Positions 34,317-43,278 of a stretch of 64,000 bases of DNA are shown here, one piece after another. The stretch covers positions 14,482 through 78,481 of the forward strand of contig DAOUEM010000495.1 of assembly GCA_034430555.1 (NCBI GenBank). The letters are read 5' to 3'. Positions within the stretch are counted from its first letter, which is position 1; the number at the start of each line of letters is the position of its first letter. Both the position numbers and the translations under genes were made by a program. Origin of the DNA: DAOTXK01 sp034430555. GTDB lineage: Bacteria > Chloroflexota > Anaerolineae > Aggregatilineales > Ch27. The notes beneath the pieces were generated by a model, which saw only the letters and a program-made list of their open reading frames with translations, had not been told where the DNA came from and did no database searches.

Positions 34317-36023
34317 ATGCCAACGATACGTCATATCCTGAACAAACCGGTTTTCCTGGTGGGGCTGGCCCTGAGCCTGGTGTTGATCGCCGGCCTGGCG
34401 ATCGCGTCCACCATCCGGGCCGGCACGACCACTATCCAGGGCCGCGTGGTGGCGGCCGATGGCCCGGCGGCGGGGGCCGTGGTGCGTGTAGCGACCTCCG
34501 ATTATTACACCGTGGCCGATGCCGAGGGACGCTTCTCGATCGGCGTGATCGAGCCGCTGCTGCAGCCGGATGCCCTGCTCGACGTCACGGCCTGGATACC
34601 CGGCCACCTGATCGGCTGGGCGGAGGCCGCGCCCGGCGAGACGGATGTCGTCATCGAGCTGACAGCGCACCTCACCGGCGATAACCCCGACTACGACTGG
34701 TTCTCGCATGAGGGCGACCCTGGCTCGTTGAGTTGTTCGCACTGCATGCCCTGCTACGACGAGTGGCAGGCCGATGCCCATGCTATCGGGGCTACCAACC
34801 CGCGTTTCCTCAGCCTGTATAACGGCACCGACCTGGCCGGCACGCCCGGCGCTCCGACGACCTATGCGTACGACCCGGCGCTGGGCCTGGAGATTCCGAC
34901 CGCACCCTCGCAGGGGCAGGACGAGGTGGGGCCGGGCTTCCGGCTGGACTACCCGGAACTGGGCGGAAACTGCGCCACCTGTCACGTGCCGGGCGCGGCA
35001 GCCCGCCCCGGCGGCGCGTACCACGTCGCTATCAATACCGTCGAAGGCATCGACCAGGAGGGCGTGTTCTGCGAGTTCTGCCACAAGGTCGGGGACGTGT
35101 ACCTGCAGCCGTCAACCGGCCTGCCCGATCCCAGCCTGCCCGGCGTGCTCTCCATGCGCCTCTACCGGCCGGAAGAGGGGGAGCAGGTCTTTTTCGCCAA
35201 CCTGGACGATGTCCCGCAAGGGCGACGCGTGACCTACCTGCCGCTCTTCCAGGAGAGCCGGTTTTGCGCGCCTTGCCATTTCGGGGCGTTCTGGGGCACG
35301 GTGGCCTATAACTCCTTCGGTGAATGGCTGGAAAGCCCCTACAGCGATCCGGAGACCGGCCAGACGTGCCAAAACTGCCACATGCCCACCGTCGACTACG
35401 AATATTTCGTCTTCCCGGAGATGGGTGGCAATGCCCGCAATCCGGCGCGGATGGTCAGCCACCGGATGCTGGGCGCGGCGGATGCCGAATTCCTGGCGAC
35501 GACCGTCGTCCTCACGGTGGATGCTGTCCAAGCCGAGGGGCAGTTGCAAGTCACGGTGCGGGTGACCAACAGCGGGGCCGGCCACCACGTCCCGACGGAC
35601 AACCCGCTGCGTAATATGATCCTGCTGGTCTCGGCTGCCGACGCGGATGGCCAGCCGCTGCCCCTGGTCGACGGGCCGACGATCCCGGCCTGGGGCGGCG
35701 TGGGCGACCCCGCCGAGGGTTATTACGCCGGGCTGCCGGGCGTGCTTTACGCCAAGGTGATGGCCGACTTTTTCACCGGCGAGACGCCGAGCTATACCTA
35801 TTGGCGGCTGTCGGAGATCGTCAGCGACAACCGCCTGCCGGCCCTGGCCACCGACGAGACGGTCTACACCTTTGCCCTGCCAGAAGACGGCGCGACAAAT
35901 GTCGGCCCCTTCACCGTGGAAGCGGAACTGCTGCTGCGGCGGGCTTTCATCGAATTGATGGCGCTCAAGGGCTGGGACATGCCGGATATGCGGATGGCGC
36001 GTGAAACGGTGGTGGTGCCATGA
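34317..36023 (+). CDS. Exported multiheme cytochrome c (cytochrome c554-like)
   Basis: This 568-residue protein has an N-terminal signal anchor, a carboxypeptidase-regulatory-like beta domain (TIQGRVVAADGPAAGAVV, residues about 38-110) and a multiheme core. Heme motifs are CATCH at 219, CEFCH at 252, CAPCH at 317 and CQNCH at 351. A fifth site at 140-147 reads CSHCMPCY, where the sequence context (then DEWQADAHA) would call for CxxCH. The core recalls c554 and related multiheme cytochromes. The start at 34317 has GGGGAAAG upstream and is preferred over an ATG at 34296. Its stop overlaps the next gene's ATG. It probably moves electrons at the outer face of the cell. Confidence 0.85.
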   Translation: MPTIRHILNKPVFLVGLALSLVLIAGLAIASTIRAGTTTIQGRVVAADGPAAGAVVRVATSDYYTVADAEGRFSIGVIEPLLQPDALLDVTAWIPGHLIGWAEAAPGETDVVIELTAHLTGDNPDYDWFSHEGDPGSLSCSHCMPCYDEWQADAHAIGATNPRFLSLYNGTDLAGTPGAPTTYAYDPALGLEIPTAPSQGQDEVGPGFRLDYPELGGNCATCHVPGAAARPGGAYHVAINTVEGIDQEGVFCEFCHKVGDVYLQPSTGLPDPSLPGVLSMRLYRPEEGEQVFFANLDDVPQGRRVTYLPLFQESRFCAPCHFGAFWGTVAYNSFGEWLESPYSDPETGQTCQNCHMPTVDYEYFVFPEMGGNARNPARMVSHRMLGAADAEFLATTVVLTVDAVQAEGQLQVTVRVTNSGAGHHVPTDNPLRNMILLVSAADADGQPLPLVDGPTIPAWGGVGDPAEGYYAGLPGVLYAKVMADFFTGETPSYTYWRLSEIVSDNRLPALATDETVYTFALPEDGATNVGPFTVEAELLLRRAFIELMALKGWDMPDMRMARETVVVP

Positions 36024-37909
36024 GCCAAACACCAATGCGTAGGGACGTATGGCCAACCCTCCCGGTGATAGCCCTCTTGTGTTGCGGCGTTTTCCTTGCC
36101 GCCTGCACCGGGGCCAGCGCCACGCCGACCTCTCCTCCCCGGCCCACCTTTCCCCCCACGCCCACCATCGAGATCACGCCGGTGCCGCTCCTCCTGACGC
36201 CCATCACCTCGCCGGAGCCGCTGCCCGGCCTGCCGCCGCTGCTGCCCGGCCAATCGAGCAAGTCGCTGGCCCTGCACGGCGACCGGCTGGTGACCGCCAA
36301 CAGCGACAGCGGCAGCGTGACCCTGGTCGACGTGGCGGCAGGCGCGGTCCTGGCCGAGATCGCGGTGGGCAACGACCCGCGCACGGTCGCCATCACGCCG
36401 GATGGCACGATAGCCCTGGTAGCGCTGCGCGGCGATCATTCGCTGGCCGTGGTCGATCTCGAGGGGATGGCCCTGGCCGCGACCATACCGGTGGGTCACA
36501 TGCCCTACGGCGTGGTCACCGATGGCCGCCGCGCCTACGTGAGTTGTTTCGGCGAGGACCGGGTGGCCGTCGTCGACCTGGCGGCGGGCGAAGTCTTCGC
36601 GCGGCTGGACGTGCCCGATTCGCCGTCCGGGCTGGCGCTTGATGAAACGGGCGAGTGGCTGCTGGTCACCCACTTTTACAGCGGTTTGGTCACGCTGGCC
36701 AACGTGATCCGCACGCCGTTCGTGGTCGGATCGGTCAACGCCGAGCCGGACGGCAACCTGGCCCGGACCATCCTGCTGGCCCCGGACGGCGGGCGCGCCT
36801 ACATCCCGCAGATGCGCACCGGGCTGGCGCTGGTGTCGCTGCAATACATGCAGGATTGGTTCCCGGTGGTGAGCGTGCTCGACGTCTCCACCATGCGCGG
36901 CGACCGCGCGGCCCGCCTGACGCTGACCATGATCGACGCGGCCTCCAACCTGCCGTTCGACGCGGCCTTCACGGCGGATGGCTCGGCGCTGTGGGTGGTG
37001 CTGGCCGGCAGCGACGAGGTGCTGGTGGTCGACGCGGGGTCAAGCGAGGCCCTGGGGCGGATCGCGGTGGGGGCCAATCCGCGCGGCATCGTCCTGACGG
37101 AAGATCGCGCCTACGTGCTCAATGCGCTGGTGGGCACGGTCTCGGTCATCGCAACTGACGATCTACGCATGGTAGACACCATCACGGTGACCGACATCCC
37201 CCTGGACCCGGACGTACTGCGCGGCAAGGTGCTCTTTAACCAGGCCAGCGCGCCCGTGATGAGCGACGGCGCGGTCAGCTGCGCCACCTGCCACTTCGAC
37301 GGCGGCATGGACCGGCGCACCTGGATCAATTTCCGCAGCGGCCCGCGTAATACGCTGGCCCTGGGCGGCGCGGCGGACCTGCCGCCCTACAACTGGGCGG
37401 GGGACATGGCCGAGTTACAGGATACGTTGGAGGACCACGTCCGCAACGTGATGCTGGGCGACGGCCTGATCGACGGCGCCTTCGACCCGACGACGGGTGC
37501 GGTGGACGCCGGGCGCTCGGCTGATCTCGACGCGCTGGCGGCTTACGTGGCCTCCTTCCAGCCGTGGCCCAGCCCCTACCGGGAGCCGGACGGGGCGCTG
37601 AGCGAGTCGGCGCGGCGGGGGATGCAGCTCTTTATGAGCGGCTCGCCCGACTGCTCCTGCCACACGCCGCCGCTGTACACGGATTTGCTGCAGCACAACC
37701 TGGCCGGCGTGGCTTTTTCGATGGAAGTCTTCGAGGCCTTCGACACGCCGACGCTGCGCGGCCTGTGGGCCAGCGCGCCCTACATGCACGACGGCGTGGC
37801 CCAGACGCTGGAGGAAGTCCTCACCCGGACCGACCCGGTCCACAGCGTGGCTGCCGGCCTGACGCCGCAGCAGTTGGCCGACCTGATCGCCTTTTTGCGG
37901 TCGCTGTAG
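36020..37909 (+). CDS. Beta-propeller lipoprotein with di-heme peroxidase-like (MauG/CcpA) C-terminus
   Basis: This 629-residue protein begins with a lipobox-like LLCCGVFLAAC signal and a Pro/Thr-rich linker. Residues about 85-390 form a YVTN-type seven-bladed beta-propeller (repeats such as VTLVDVAAGAVLAEIAVGNDPRTVAI). The C-terminal third resembles di-heme cytochrome c peroxidase/MauG proteins with CATCH at 421 and LRGLWASAPYMHDG. The second heme motif, expected near 545, reads CSCH (CxCH) instead of CxxCH. It is coupled to the preceding multiheme gene by ATGA overlap. Similar propeller-cytochrome fusions are often found near surface redox proteins. The function, peroxide reduction or substrate oxidation, is open. 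Confidence 0.85.
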   Translation: MSQTPMRRDVWPTLPVIALLCCGVFLAACTGASATPTSPPRPTFPPTPTIEITPVPLLLTPITSPEPLPGLPPLLPGQSSKSLALHGDRLVTANSDSGSVTLVDVAAGAVLAEIAVGNDPRTVAITPDGTIALVALRGDHSLAVVDLEGMALAATIPVGHMPYGVVTDGRRAYVSCFGEDRVAVVDLAAGEVFARLDVPDSPSGLALDETGEWLLVTHFYSGLVTLANVIRTPFVVGSVNAEPDGNLARTILLAPDGGRAYIPQMRTGLALVSLQYMQDWFPVVSVLDVSTMRGDRAARLTLTMIDAASNLPFDAAFTADGSALWVVLAGSDEVLVVDAGSSEALGRIAVGANPRGIVLTEDRAYVLNALVGTVSVIATDDLRMVDTITVTDIPLDPDVLRGKVLFNQASAPVMSDGAVSCATCHFDGGMDRRTWINFRSGPRNTLALGGAADLPPYNWAGDMAELQDTLEDHVRNVMLGDGLIDGAFDPTTGAVDAGRSADLDALAAYVASFQPWPSPYREPDGALSESARRGMQLFMSGSPDCSCHTPPLYTDLLQHNLAGVAFSMEVFEAFDTPTLRGLWASAPYMHDGVAQTLEEVLTRTDPVHSVAAGLTPQQLADLIAFLRSL

Positions 37910-37932
37910 GCGCGCTGCCGGGCGCGCTGCCG
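37909..37932. repeat. 12-bp tandem duplication just after a stop codon
   Basis: GGCGCGCTGCCG occurs twice in a row starting on the last base of the propeller gene's TAG stop. It is shorter than the arrays at 7891 and 30424 but in the same position. Confidence 0.85.
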
Positions 37933-38034
37933 GCGCATTGTGATGCATTACCTGAACAGAGTCTTTTTTTTCCGGAAGCAGAGAGTGGCGAGTTTGTATC
38001 TCGCCGGGGTTTTCAAATTAACTGGGGGCATCTT

Positions 38035-40173
38035 ATGATCAACCGCTTGGCTACCCTGTCCTTGTGTCTGCTCGTCGTCATGCTGGCGTTGATAGCCGGC
38101 CCAACCACGGCCCAGGAAGGCGGCGGCGCGACCGGCGGCCAGCCCTGGGACCTGCTGAACGTGGGGCAGGCGGGCCAGTTCGTCTTTTACGATTCGCCTG
38201 CCGGCGCTTCCACCACGGGCAAACCGCTGGACATCGGCGACTTTGACGGGAACGGCTGCGGCGACATCGCCATCACCGGCCAGAATGCGGCCCACGCCCT
38301 CGGCACCTGGCGCGGCAGCGCCGGGCACGTCCGCATCGTGATGAACCCGTGCCCCATCGGCGGGCTGATGGCGATGGACGAGGTCCAGCCGGGGCAGACG
38401 GTGTTCACCCTCTTCGGGGCTTATGCCGGGGACATGGCCGGCACCGAAACCTACACCGCCGACTTCAACGCCGACGGCTACGACGACCTGCTCTTCAGCG
38501 CCCAGAACAGCGACGGCCCGTCCCAGGATCGCACCAACGCCGGGGCCGTTTACATGCTCTTCGGCAGCCCGGACTTCGCGACGCACGCCGACGTCGATCT
38601 ACTGGCTCCCGGCCAGGACATCATCGCCTTTTACGGCGCGGACGGCGAGGACCGGCTGGGACTGTGGGTGGAGGGCGGCGACTTCGACGGCGACGGCTTT
38701 CACGACCTGCTGCTCGGCGCGAACCAGGCCGACGGCCAGGACAACGCCCGCATCAATGCCGGCGAAGTGTGGATCATCTACGGGCGGGCGGACATGGCCG
38801 CCCACTACGGCCCGGTCACCGATCTGCGCCAGCCCCCGGCCGACGCCACGCATATCATCGGCGCGGACTACGACGATCTGCTCGGCTCCTGCGTGTGGGG
38901 CGACGACCTGGACGGCGACGGCTACGATGACGCCATCGTCAGCGCGGGTTTGTGGCGGGCCTCCAGCGGCGTGGGCGGGTTATCGTTTGGCGGCGCGGAC
39001 GGGCCGGCCAATGCCCGCTACAACGCCGGGGAAACCTTCGTAGTGTTCGGCGGGCCATCGATCCGCACCCAGACCATCGACCTGCACAGCATGATCGACG
39101 CGGAAGGCCGCCCGCTGGATGACCGCGTGACCGTGATCTACGGCGCGGATGGCAACGACCTGCTCGGCGAGGAGATCGCCACCGGCGACATCGACGGCGA
39201 CGGCCGCCTCGACCTGGTCCTGGGCACGCTGATCGGGGACGGGCCAAACAACGACATGGACGAGGCGGGCGAAGTCTGGATCATTTACACGCACGCGCCC
39301 TTCCGCGGCCAGATGATCGACCTGGCGAGCGCGCACCCGGACCGCGCCGTCGTGATCTACCCCGACCAGCCGGACAGCAAAGCGGGCGATACGTTGCGCA
39401 CCGCCGACCTGGACGGCGACGGCTTTTACGACGTGTTTTACGGTTCGCCGGATTACGACCCGACGGGGCCGGATGGGCGGCTGCGGCATAACGCCGGTAT
39501 GATGGCCGTGATCTTCGGGGCGGCGGGCGGCCTGCCGCACCAGGACGGGCGTATCCAGCTCTTCGACCCGCCGGAGGGTCTGCGCGTCCGCTATTTCATC
39601 GGCGCGGAAGACAACGACATGATGCCCTACGCGCTGGCCGTGGCCGACGTGGACGGCGACGGCGGGATCGACATCGCGCCCAACGCCATGGGCGGCGATG
39701 GCTTCCGCAACGACCAGATCAACGCCGGGGAGATTTACCTGATCGACGGCGCGGAATTCCTGGCGGAGGACCACGACTACGCCTTCGTGACGGCGCCCCA
39801 TGCGACCGCCCTGGCGACGACAACGGCCCCGCTCGCCACCGCCACCCCCCTGCCGGAAGCGACCGCCGTTGCCGGGGAGGGGGACGTGGCCCAGGGACAG
39901 ATTTATTACGAGGAAACGTGCGCCGGCTGTCATGGCTTCCGGGGGGAAGGCGTGGACGGCCTGGGCCTGCCGTTGGCGACCTCGCCGCTGGTGATGTACG
40001 CCTCTGACCTGGAGCTGATGATCTTTCTGCGGGTGGGCCGTCCGGCGGACGACCCGGCCAACACGCTGGGCGTATCGATGCCGCCCAGCGGCGGCCGCTC
40101 CGACTGGGGCAACGACGAGATCATGGACGTGATCGCTTACCTGCGTCACCTGCGGGATGTTTGGGAAGAATAA
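38035..40173 (+). CDS. Secreted FG-GAP repeat protein fused to a C-terminal cytochrome c
   Basis: This 712-residue protein starts with a signal peptide ending near TTAQEGG. About seven FG-GAP/integrin-type blades follow, each with a calcium-binding DxDGDGxxD motif (for example DFDGNGCGD, DFNADGYDD, DFDGDGFHD, DLDGDGYDD, DIDGDGRLD, DLDGDGFYD, DVDGDGGID). A Thr/Pro/Ala linker (ATATPLPEATAV) leads to a mono-heme cytochrome c with CAGCHGFRGEG and a Met in SMPPSGG. The ATG at 38035 follows GGGGGC; the frame extends upstream inside the previous gene only by chance. It ends the redox cluster. The propeller may bind polysaccharide or a cell-surface partner while the heme passes electrons. Confidence 0.85.
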   Translation: MINRLATLSLCLLVVMLALIAGPTTAQEGGGATGGQPWDLLNVGQAGQFVFYDSPAGASTTGKPLDIGDFDGNGCGDIAITGQNAAHALGTWRGSAGHVRIVMNPCPIGGLMAMDEVQPGQTVFTLFGAYAGDMAGTETYTADFNADGYDDLLFSAQNSDGPSQDRTNAGAVYMLFGSPDFATHADVDLLAPGQDIIAFYGADGEDRLGLWVEGGDFDGDGFHDLLLGANQADGQDNARINAGEVWIIYGRADMAAHYGPVTDLRQPPADATHIIGADYDDLLGSCVWGDDLDGDGYDDAIVSAGLWRASSGVGGLSFGGADGPANARYNAGETFVVFGGPSIRTQTIDLHSMIDAEGRPLDDRVTVIYGADGNDLLGEEIATGDIDGDGRLDLVLGTLIGDGPNNDMDEAGEVWIIYTHAPFRGQMIDLASAHPDRAVVIYPDQPDSKAGDTLRTADLDGDGFYDVFYGSPDYDPTGPDGRLRHNAGMMAVIFGAAGGLPHQDGRIQLFDPPEGLRVRYFIGAEDNDMMPYALAVADVDGDGGIDIAPNAMGGDGFRNDQINAGEIYLIDGAEFLAEDHDYAFVTAPHATALATTTAPLATATPLPEATAVAGEGDVAQGQIYYEETCAGCHGFRGEGVDGLGLPLATSPLVMYASDLELMIFLRVGRPADDPANTLGVSMPPSGGRSDWGNDEIMDVIAYLRHLRDVWEE

Positions 40174-40651
40174 AAAAACTGGTTCGTGCTGTTACCGTTG
40201 ATGACCATCCTGGTGATGATCTTCACGCCTGCCGCCGCTGAGCAGTTTCGTGATCAGCCTGCGGTACGCGATAAGGTCTATTGGTGGTCTCCCTTCGACC
40301 AATCGCGGTCCCTCGCGGCAGACCTTGAGCGGCGCGCTGACGGATCGCCAGACACTGGCCGCTGATCACGTGGTCCGTTACCACCGCCGGTCAGAGGTGT
40401 GTGGGACCACGTCGCCGGTTTCCAGGAAAAAGGTGAGCAGCCGCTCCTTGAGCGCCGTCAGAACCCCGGCCAGCGCCGGGTCGTCGATGCGGTTGTCCAG
40501 CTCGTCCGGGTCGGCACGCAGGTCGTACAGTTCGTCGCTTTCGTACAGCCGCCGCACGTACTTGTAATCCGCCGTGCGGCACATGACGGCTTTGCTGTGC
40601 TACTGTTTTACATTTGTCCCCGGCACAAGTTGCAACGACGGTCATGGGCAT
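40174..40651. other. Decayed intergenic region
   Basis: The 478 bases between the FG-GAP cytochrome gene and nagA hold no intact gene. On the plus strand a 54-59 codon frame (from a GTG at 40189 or ATG at 40201 to a TGA at 40363) starts with a hydrophobic stretch but has no clear ribosome binding site. On the minus strand a sulfatase C-terminal remnant lies at 40378-40584. Confidence 0.6.
40378..40584 (-). pseudogene. Remnant of a sulfatase C-terminus
   Basis: The 68-residue frame reads RTADYKYVRRLYESDELYDL and continues with RADPDELDNRIDDPALAG, which is the typical last segment of arylsulfatases (compare ELYDLRxDPxExxN). The catalytic N-terminal three quarters with CxPSR is missing, and the sequence upstream of it at 40585-40651 does not continue the family. 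It is most likely the relic of a lost sulfatase. An intact sulfatase gene lies at 52930-54396. Expression as a free peptide is unlikely. Confidence 0.6.
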
Positions 40652-41800
40652 TCACGCCCGGTAAACCACCGTTCCGCCGACCATCGTCAGGCGGACGTGC
40701 CCCTCGGCGTCCAGCAGGGTCACGTCGGCGTCGGCGCCGGGGGCCAGCAGACCCTTGCGCCCGGCCAGGCCCATCGCCTCGGCTGGAGCGGTGGTCGCCA
40801 TGGGCAGCGCCTGCGGCAGCGTTAGCCCGGCAAAGGCCATGACGTTTCGCAGCGCGGCGTCCATCGTCAGCGTGGAGCCGGCCAGCGTGTCGGGATCGAG
40901 GCGCGCCACGCCCGACTCGACGGTGGTCGTCTGCCCGCCCAGGTCATAGACGCCATCCGGCAGGCCCGCCGCCCGCATGGAGTCGGTAATCAAGAGAACG
41001 CGCCCCACTCCCTTGGCCCGCACCACCAATCTGATCACCGCCGGGTGCAGGTGAATGCCGTCCGCGATCACCTGAGCGTAGATGCGGTCGTCGGCCAGGG
41101 CCGCGCCTGCCGGTCCCGGACGCCGGTGATGCAGCCCTGCCATCCCGTTGAAGGTGTGGGTGGCCTGGCGCAGGCCGATATCCGCCGCGGCCTCGAAACG
41201 CTCGTAAGTGGCCCCGGTGTGCCCCGCGGCGAACTCGACCCCCAGCGACACGCCGCGCGCGATCAGTTCCGGGGCGCCCTCCAGCTCCGGCGCGACGGTG
41301 ATCAGCCGCACCACGCCCGATTCCAGCCAGGGGGTGTATTCCGCCGGGTCGGGGGCGCGCAGGTGATCCGGTGCCTGTGCGCCCTTGTGCGCCACGTTGA
41401 GGTACGGTCCTTCCAGGTGCACGCCCAGGTGAGCCGCCCCATCGCCCGGTTGGGGACAGGCCTGCACGTTGGCCACGGCCGCATTGATGGCGGCGGCGGA
41501 CGCGGTCAGGGTGGTGGGGAAATAGGCGGTCACCCCATGCGCGGCGAAAAAACGCGCCATGCCGTGCAGAGCCTCCGGCGTGGCGTCCATGGTATCGTGG
41601 CCGTCCGCACCATGGACGTGCACGTCGATGAAACCCGGCGCGACCCAAAAACCATCGGCCTCGATCACGGTATCGTCCGGACCGATGGCCGGCTGCCCGG
41701 CAGCCAGCGCCGTGATTGCCCGATCTTCGATGATCAGTGAATGGTTGGACAGCACCTCTTCGGGCGTGACGAGCGTCCCCCCGGTGATAATTGTGCGCAC
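40652..41800 (-). CDS. nagA: N-acetylglucosamine-6-phosphate deacetylase
   Basis: This 382-residue amidohydrolase removes acetate from GlcNAc-6-phosphate. APGFIDVHVHGADGHDT gives the metal-binding HxH, GVHLEGPYLN the bridging Glu, GHTGATYERF and THTFNGMAGLHHRRPG the further histidines, and LITDSMRAAG the catalytic Asp. I place the start at the GTG at 41800 with GGGGGA just upstream, because RTIITGGTLVTPEE is where homology begins. An in-frame ATG at 41842 lacks a ribosome binding site and is the alternative. It is divergent from the fuconate dehydratase gene. With ChbG and GH4 elsewhere it fits amino-sugar use. Confidence 0.88.
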   Translation of the reverse strand: MRTIITGGTLVTPEEVLSNHSLIIEDRAITALAAGQPAIGPDDTVIEADGFWVAPGFIDVHVHGADGHDTMDATPEALHGMARFFAAHGVTAYFPTTLTASAAAINAAVANVQACPQPGDGAAHLGVHLEGPYLNVAHKGAQAPDHLRAPDPAEYTPWLESGVVRLITVAPELEGAPELIARGVSLGVEFAAGHTGATYERFEAAADIGLRQATHTFNGMAGLHHRRPGPAGAALADDRIYAQVIADGIHLHPAVIRLVVRAKGVGRVLLITDSMRAAGLPDGVYDLGGQTTTVESGVARLDPDTLAGSTLTMDAALRNVMAFAGLTLPQALPMATTAPAEAMGLAGRKGLLAPGADADVTLLDAEGHVRLTMVGGTVVYRA

Positions 41801-41864
41801 AGGTCCCCCTTTATCGATAAATAACGTCTCAACAGCGCTCATATTCTAACGCAGGCCGTTTTTT

Positions 41865-41894
41865 TTGCCTGTTGGGGGCAGGGTGCGGTTTAAT
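41865..41894 (+). promoter_or_regulatory. Candidate promoter for the fuconate dehydratase gene
   Basis: TTGCCT (41865-41870) and TTTAAT (41889-41894) are separated by 18 bases in the short gap between divergent nagA and the dehydratase gene. On the minus strand a TAGAAT (41843-41848) could be the -10 for nagA, which would favour its GTG start. Confidence 0.35.
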
Positions 41895-41929
41895 AAGCGG
41901 CATATCCAGACCAACCGGGAGAGACTCCC

Positions 41930-43234
41930 ATGCCGATCACCATCACCGACGTCATCACCCACGACATCCGCTTCCCCACCTCGCGTCACCTGGACGGCTC
42001 CGACGCCATGAACCCCGATCCAGACTACAGCGCCGCCTACGTCATCCTGCAAACAGACGATCCGGACGGCCTGGCCGGGCACGGCCTGACCTTCACCATC
42101 GGGCGGGGCAACGAGGTCTGCGTGGCGGCCATCGAAGCGCTGGCCCCGCTGGTCAAGGGCCGGACGCTGGAATCTTTCACGGCAGACATGGCCGGCTTCT
42201 GGCGGATGATCACCGGCGACAGCCAACTGCGCTGGATCGGGCCGGAGAAGGGGGCCATCCACCTGGCGACGGCGGCGGTGGTCAACGCGGTATGGGACCT
42301 CTACGCCAAGGTCGAAGGTAAACCGCTGTGGAAGCTGCTGGTCGACATGACGCCGGAGGAGTTGGTGGCCTGCGTCGACTTCCGCTACATCACGGACGCC
42401 CTCACCCCGGACGAGGCGCTGGCCCTCCTGCGGCGCAATGTGCCCGGCAAGGCCGCCCGCGAGGCCGAAATGCGCGCCGAGGGTTTCCCGGCTTACACCA
42501 CGTCGGCGGGCTGGCTGGGTTACTCCGACGACAAAATCCGCCGGCTGTGCCGGGAGGCCATCGCCGCCGGCTGGACGCACTTCAAGCTCAAGGTGGGCCA
42601 GGATTTAGACGACGACATCCGCCGCCTATCTATCGTGCGGGAAGCGATCGGGCCGGATCGCAAGCTGATGGTGGACGCCAACCAGGTCTGGGATGTGGAC
42701 GAGGCCATCGCCCACATGCGCCACCTGGCCCGCTTCGATCCGTGGTGGATCGAGGAGCCGACCAGCCCGGACGACGTGCTGGGCCATGCCCGGATCGCGC
42801 AGGCGCTGGCCCCCATCGGCGTCGCCACCGGCGAGCACTGCCAGAACCGCGTGATCTTCAAGCAGTTGATGCAGGCGGAAGCCATCCGCTTCTGCCAGAT
42901 CGATAGCTGCCGCCTGGGCGGGGTCAACGAAGTGCTGGCCGTGCTGCTGCTGGCCGCCAAGTTCGGGGTGCCCGTGTGCCCGCACGCCGGCGGAGTCGGC
43001 CTGTGCGAGTACGCGCAGCACCTCTCGCTGGTCGACACCATCTGCATCGGGGCATCATTGGAAGACCGCGTGCTGGAATATGTCGATCACCTGCACGAGC
43101 ACTTCCTGGACCCGGTGGTGATCCGGAACGGGCGCTACCTGCCGCCGACTCTGCCCGGCTACAGCATCCAGATGAAGCCGGACAGCCTGGCAACCTATGC
43201 CTACCCGGACGGCCCGGCCTGGGCCGGCACATAA
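41930..43234 (+). CDS. L-fuconate dehydratase (enolase superfamily)
   Basis: This 434-residue enolase-superfamily enzyme dehydrates L-fuconate to 2-keto-3-deoxy-L-fuconate. The general base lysines are in HFKLKVG, metal ligands in MVDANQ, WIEEP and GEHCQN, and the late PHAGGVGLCEYAQH is a hallmark of the fuconate dehydratase group. The N-terminal VITHDIRFPTSRHLDGSDAMNPDPDYSAAYV also matches this group closely. It starts a fucose set whose other members are the fuconolactonase-like gene at 52024 and the FAH hydrolase at 44799. It ends before the AT-rich immunity gene. Confidence 0.9.
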   Translation: MPITITDVITHDIRFPTSRHLDGSDAMNPDPDYSAAYVILQTDDPDGLAGHGLTFTIGRGNEVCVAAIEALAPLVKGRTLESFTADMAGFWRMITGDSQLRWIGPEKGAIHLATAAVVNAVWDLYAKVEGKPLWKLLVDMTPEELVACVDFRYITDALTPDEALALLRRNVPGKAAREAEMRAEGFPAYTTSAGWLGYSDDKIRRLCREAIAAGWTHFKLKVGQDLDDDIRRLSIVREAIGPDRKLMVDANQVWDVDEAIAHMRHLARFDPWWIEEPTSPDDVLGHARIAQALAPIGVATGEHCQNRVIFKQLMQAEAIRFCQIDSCRLGGVNEVLAVLLLAAKFGVPVCPHAGGVGLCEYAQHLSLVDTICIGASLEDRVLEYVDHLHEHFLDPVVIRNGRYLPPTLPGYSIQMKPDSLATYAYPDGPAWAGT

Positions 43235-43278
43235 AGGCGAGGACTCACCATGTGTAGAACCCGACTGGGACTAAACAC

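Noticed and set aside
33585..35084. Antisense frame across the kinase and multiheme cytochrome genes
   Set aside because: It crosses a gene boundary, has low-complexity composition and no ribosome binding site or homology.
40189..40365. Small hydrophobic plus-strand frame after the FG-GAP cytochrome gene
   Set aside because: No ribosome binding site, no family and it lies in a decayed region; kept only as a note in the intergenic entry.
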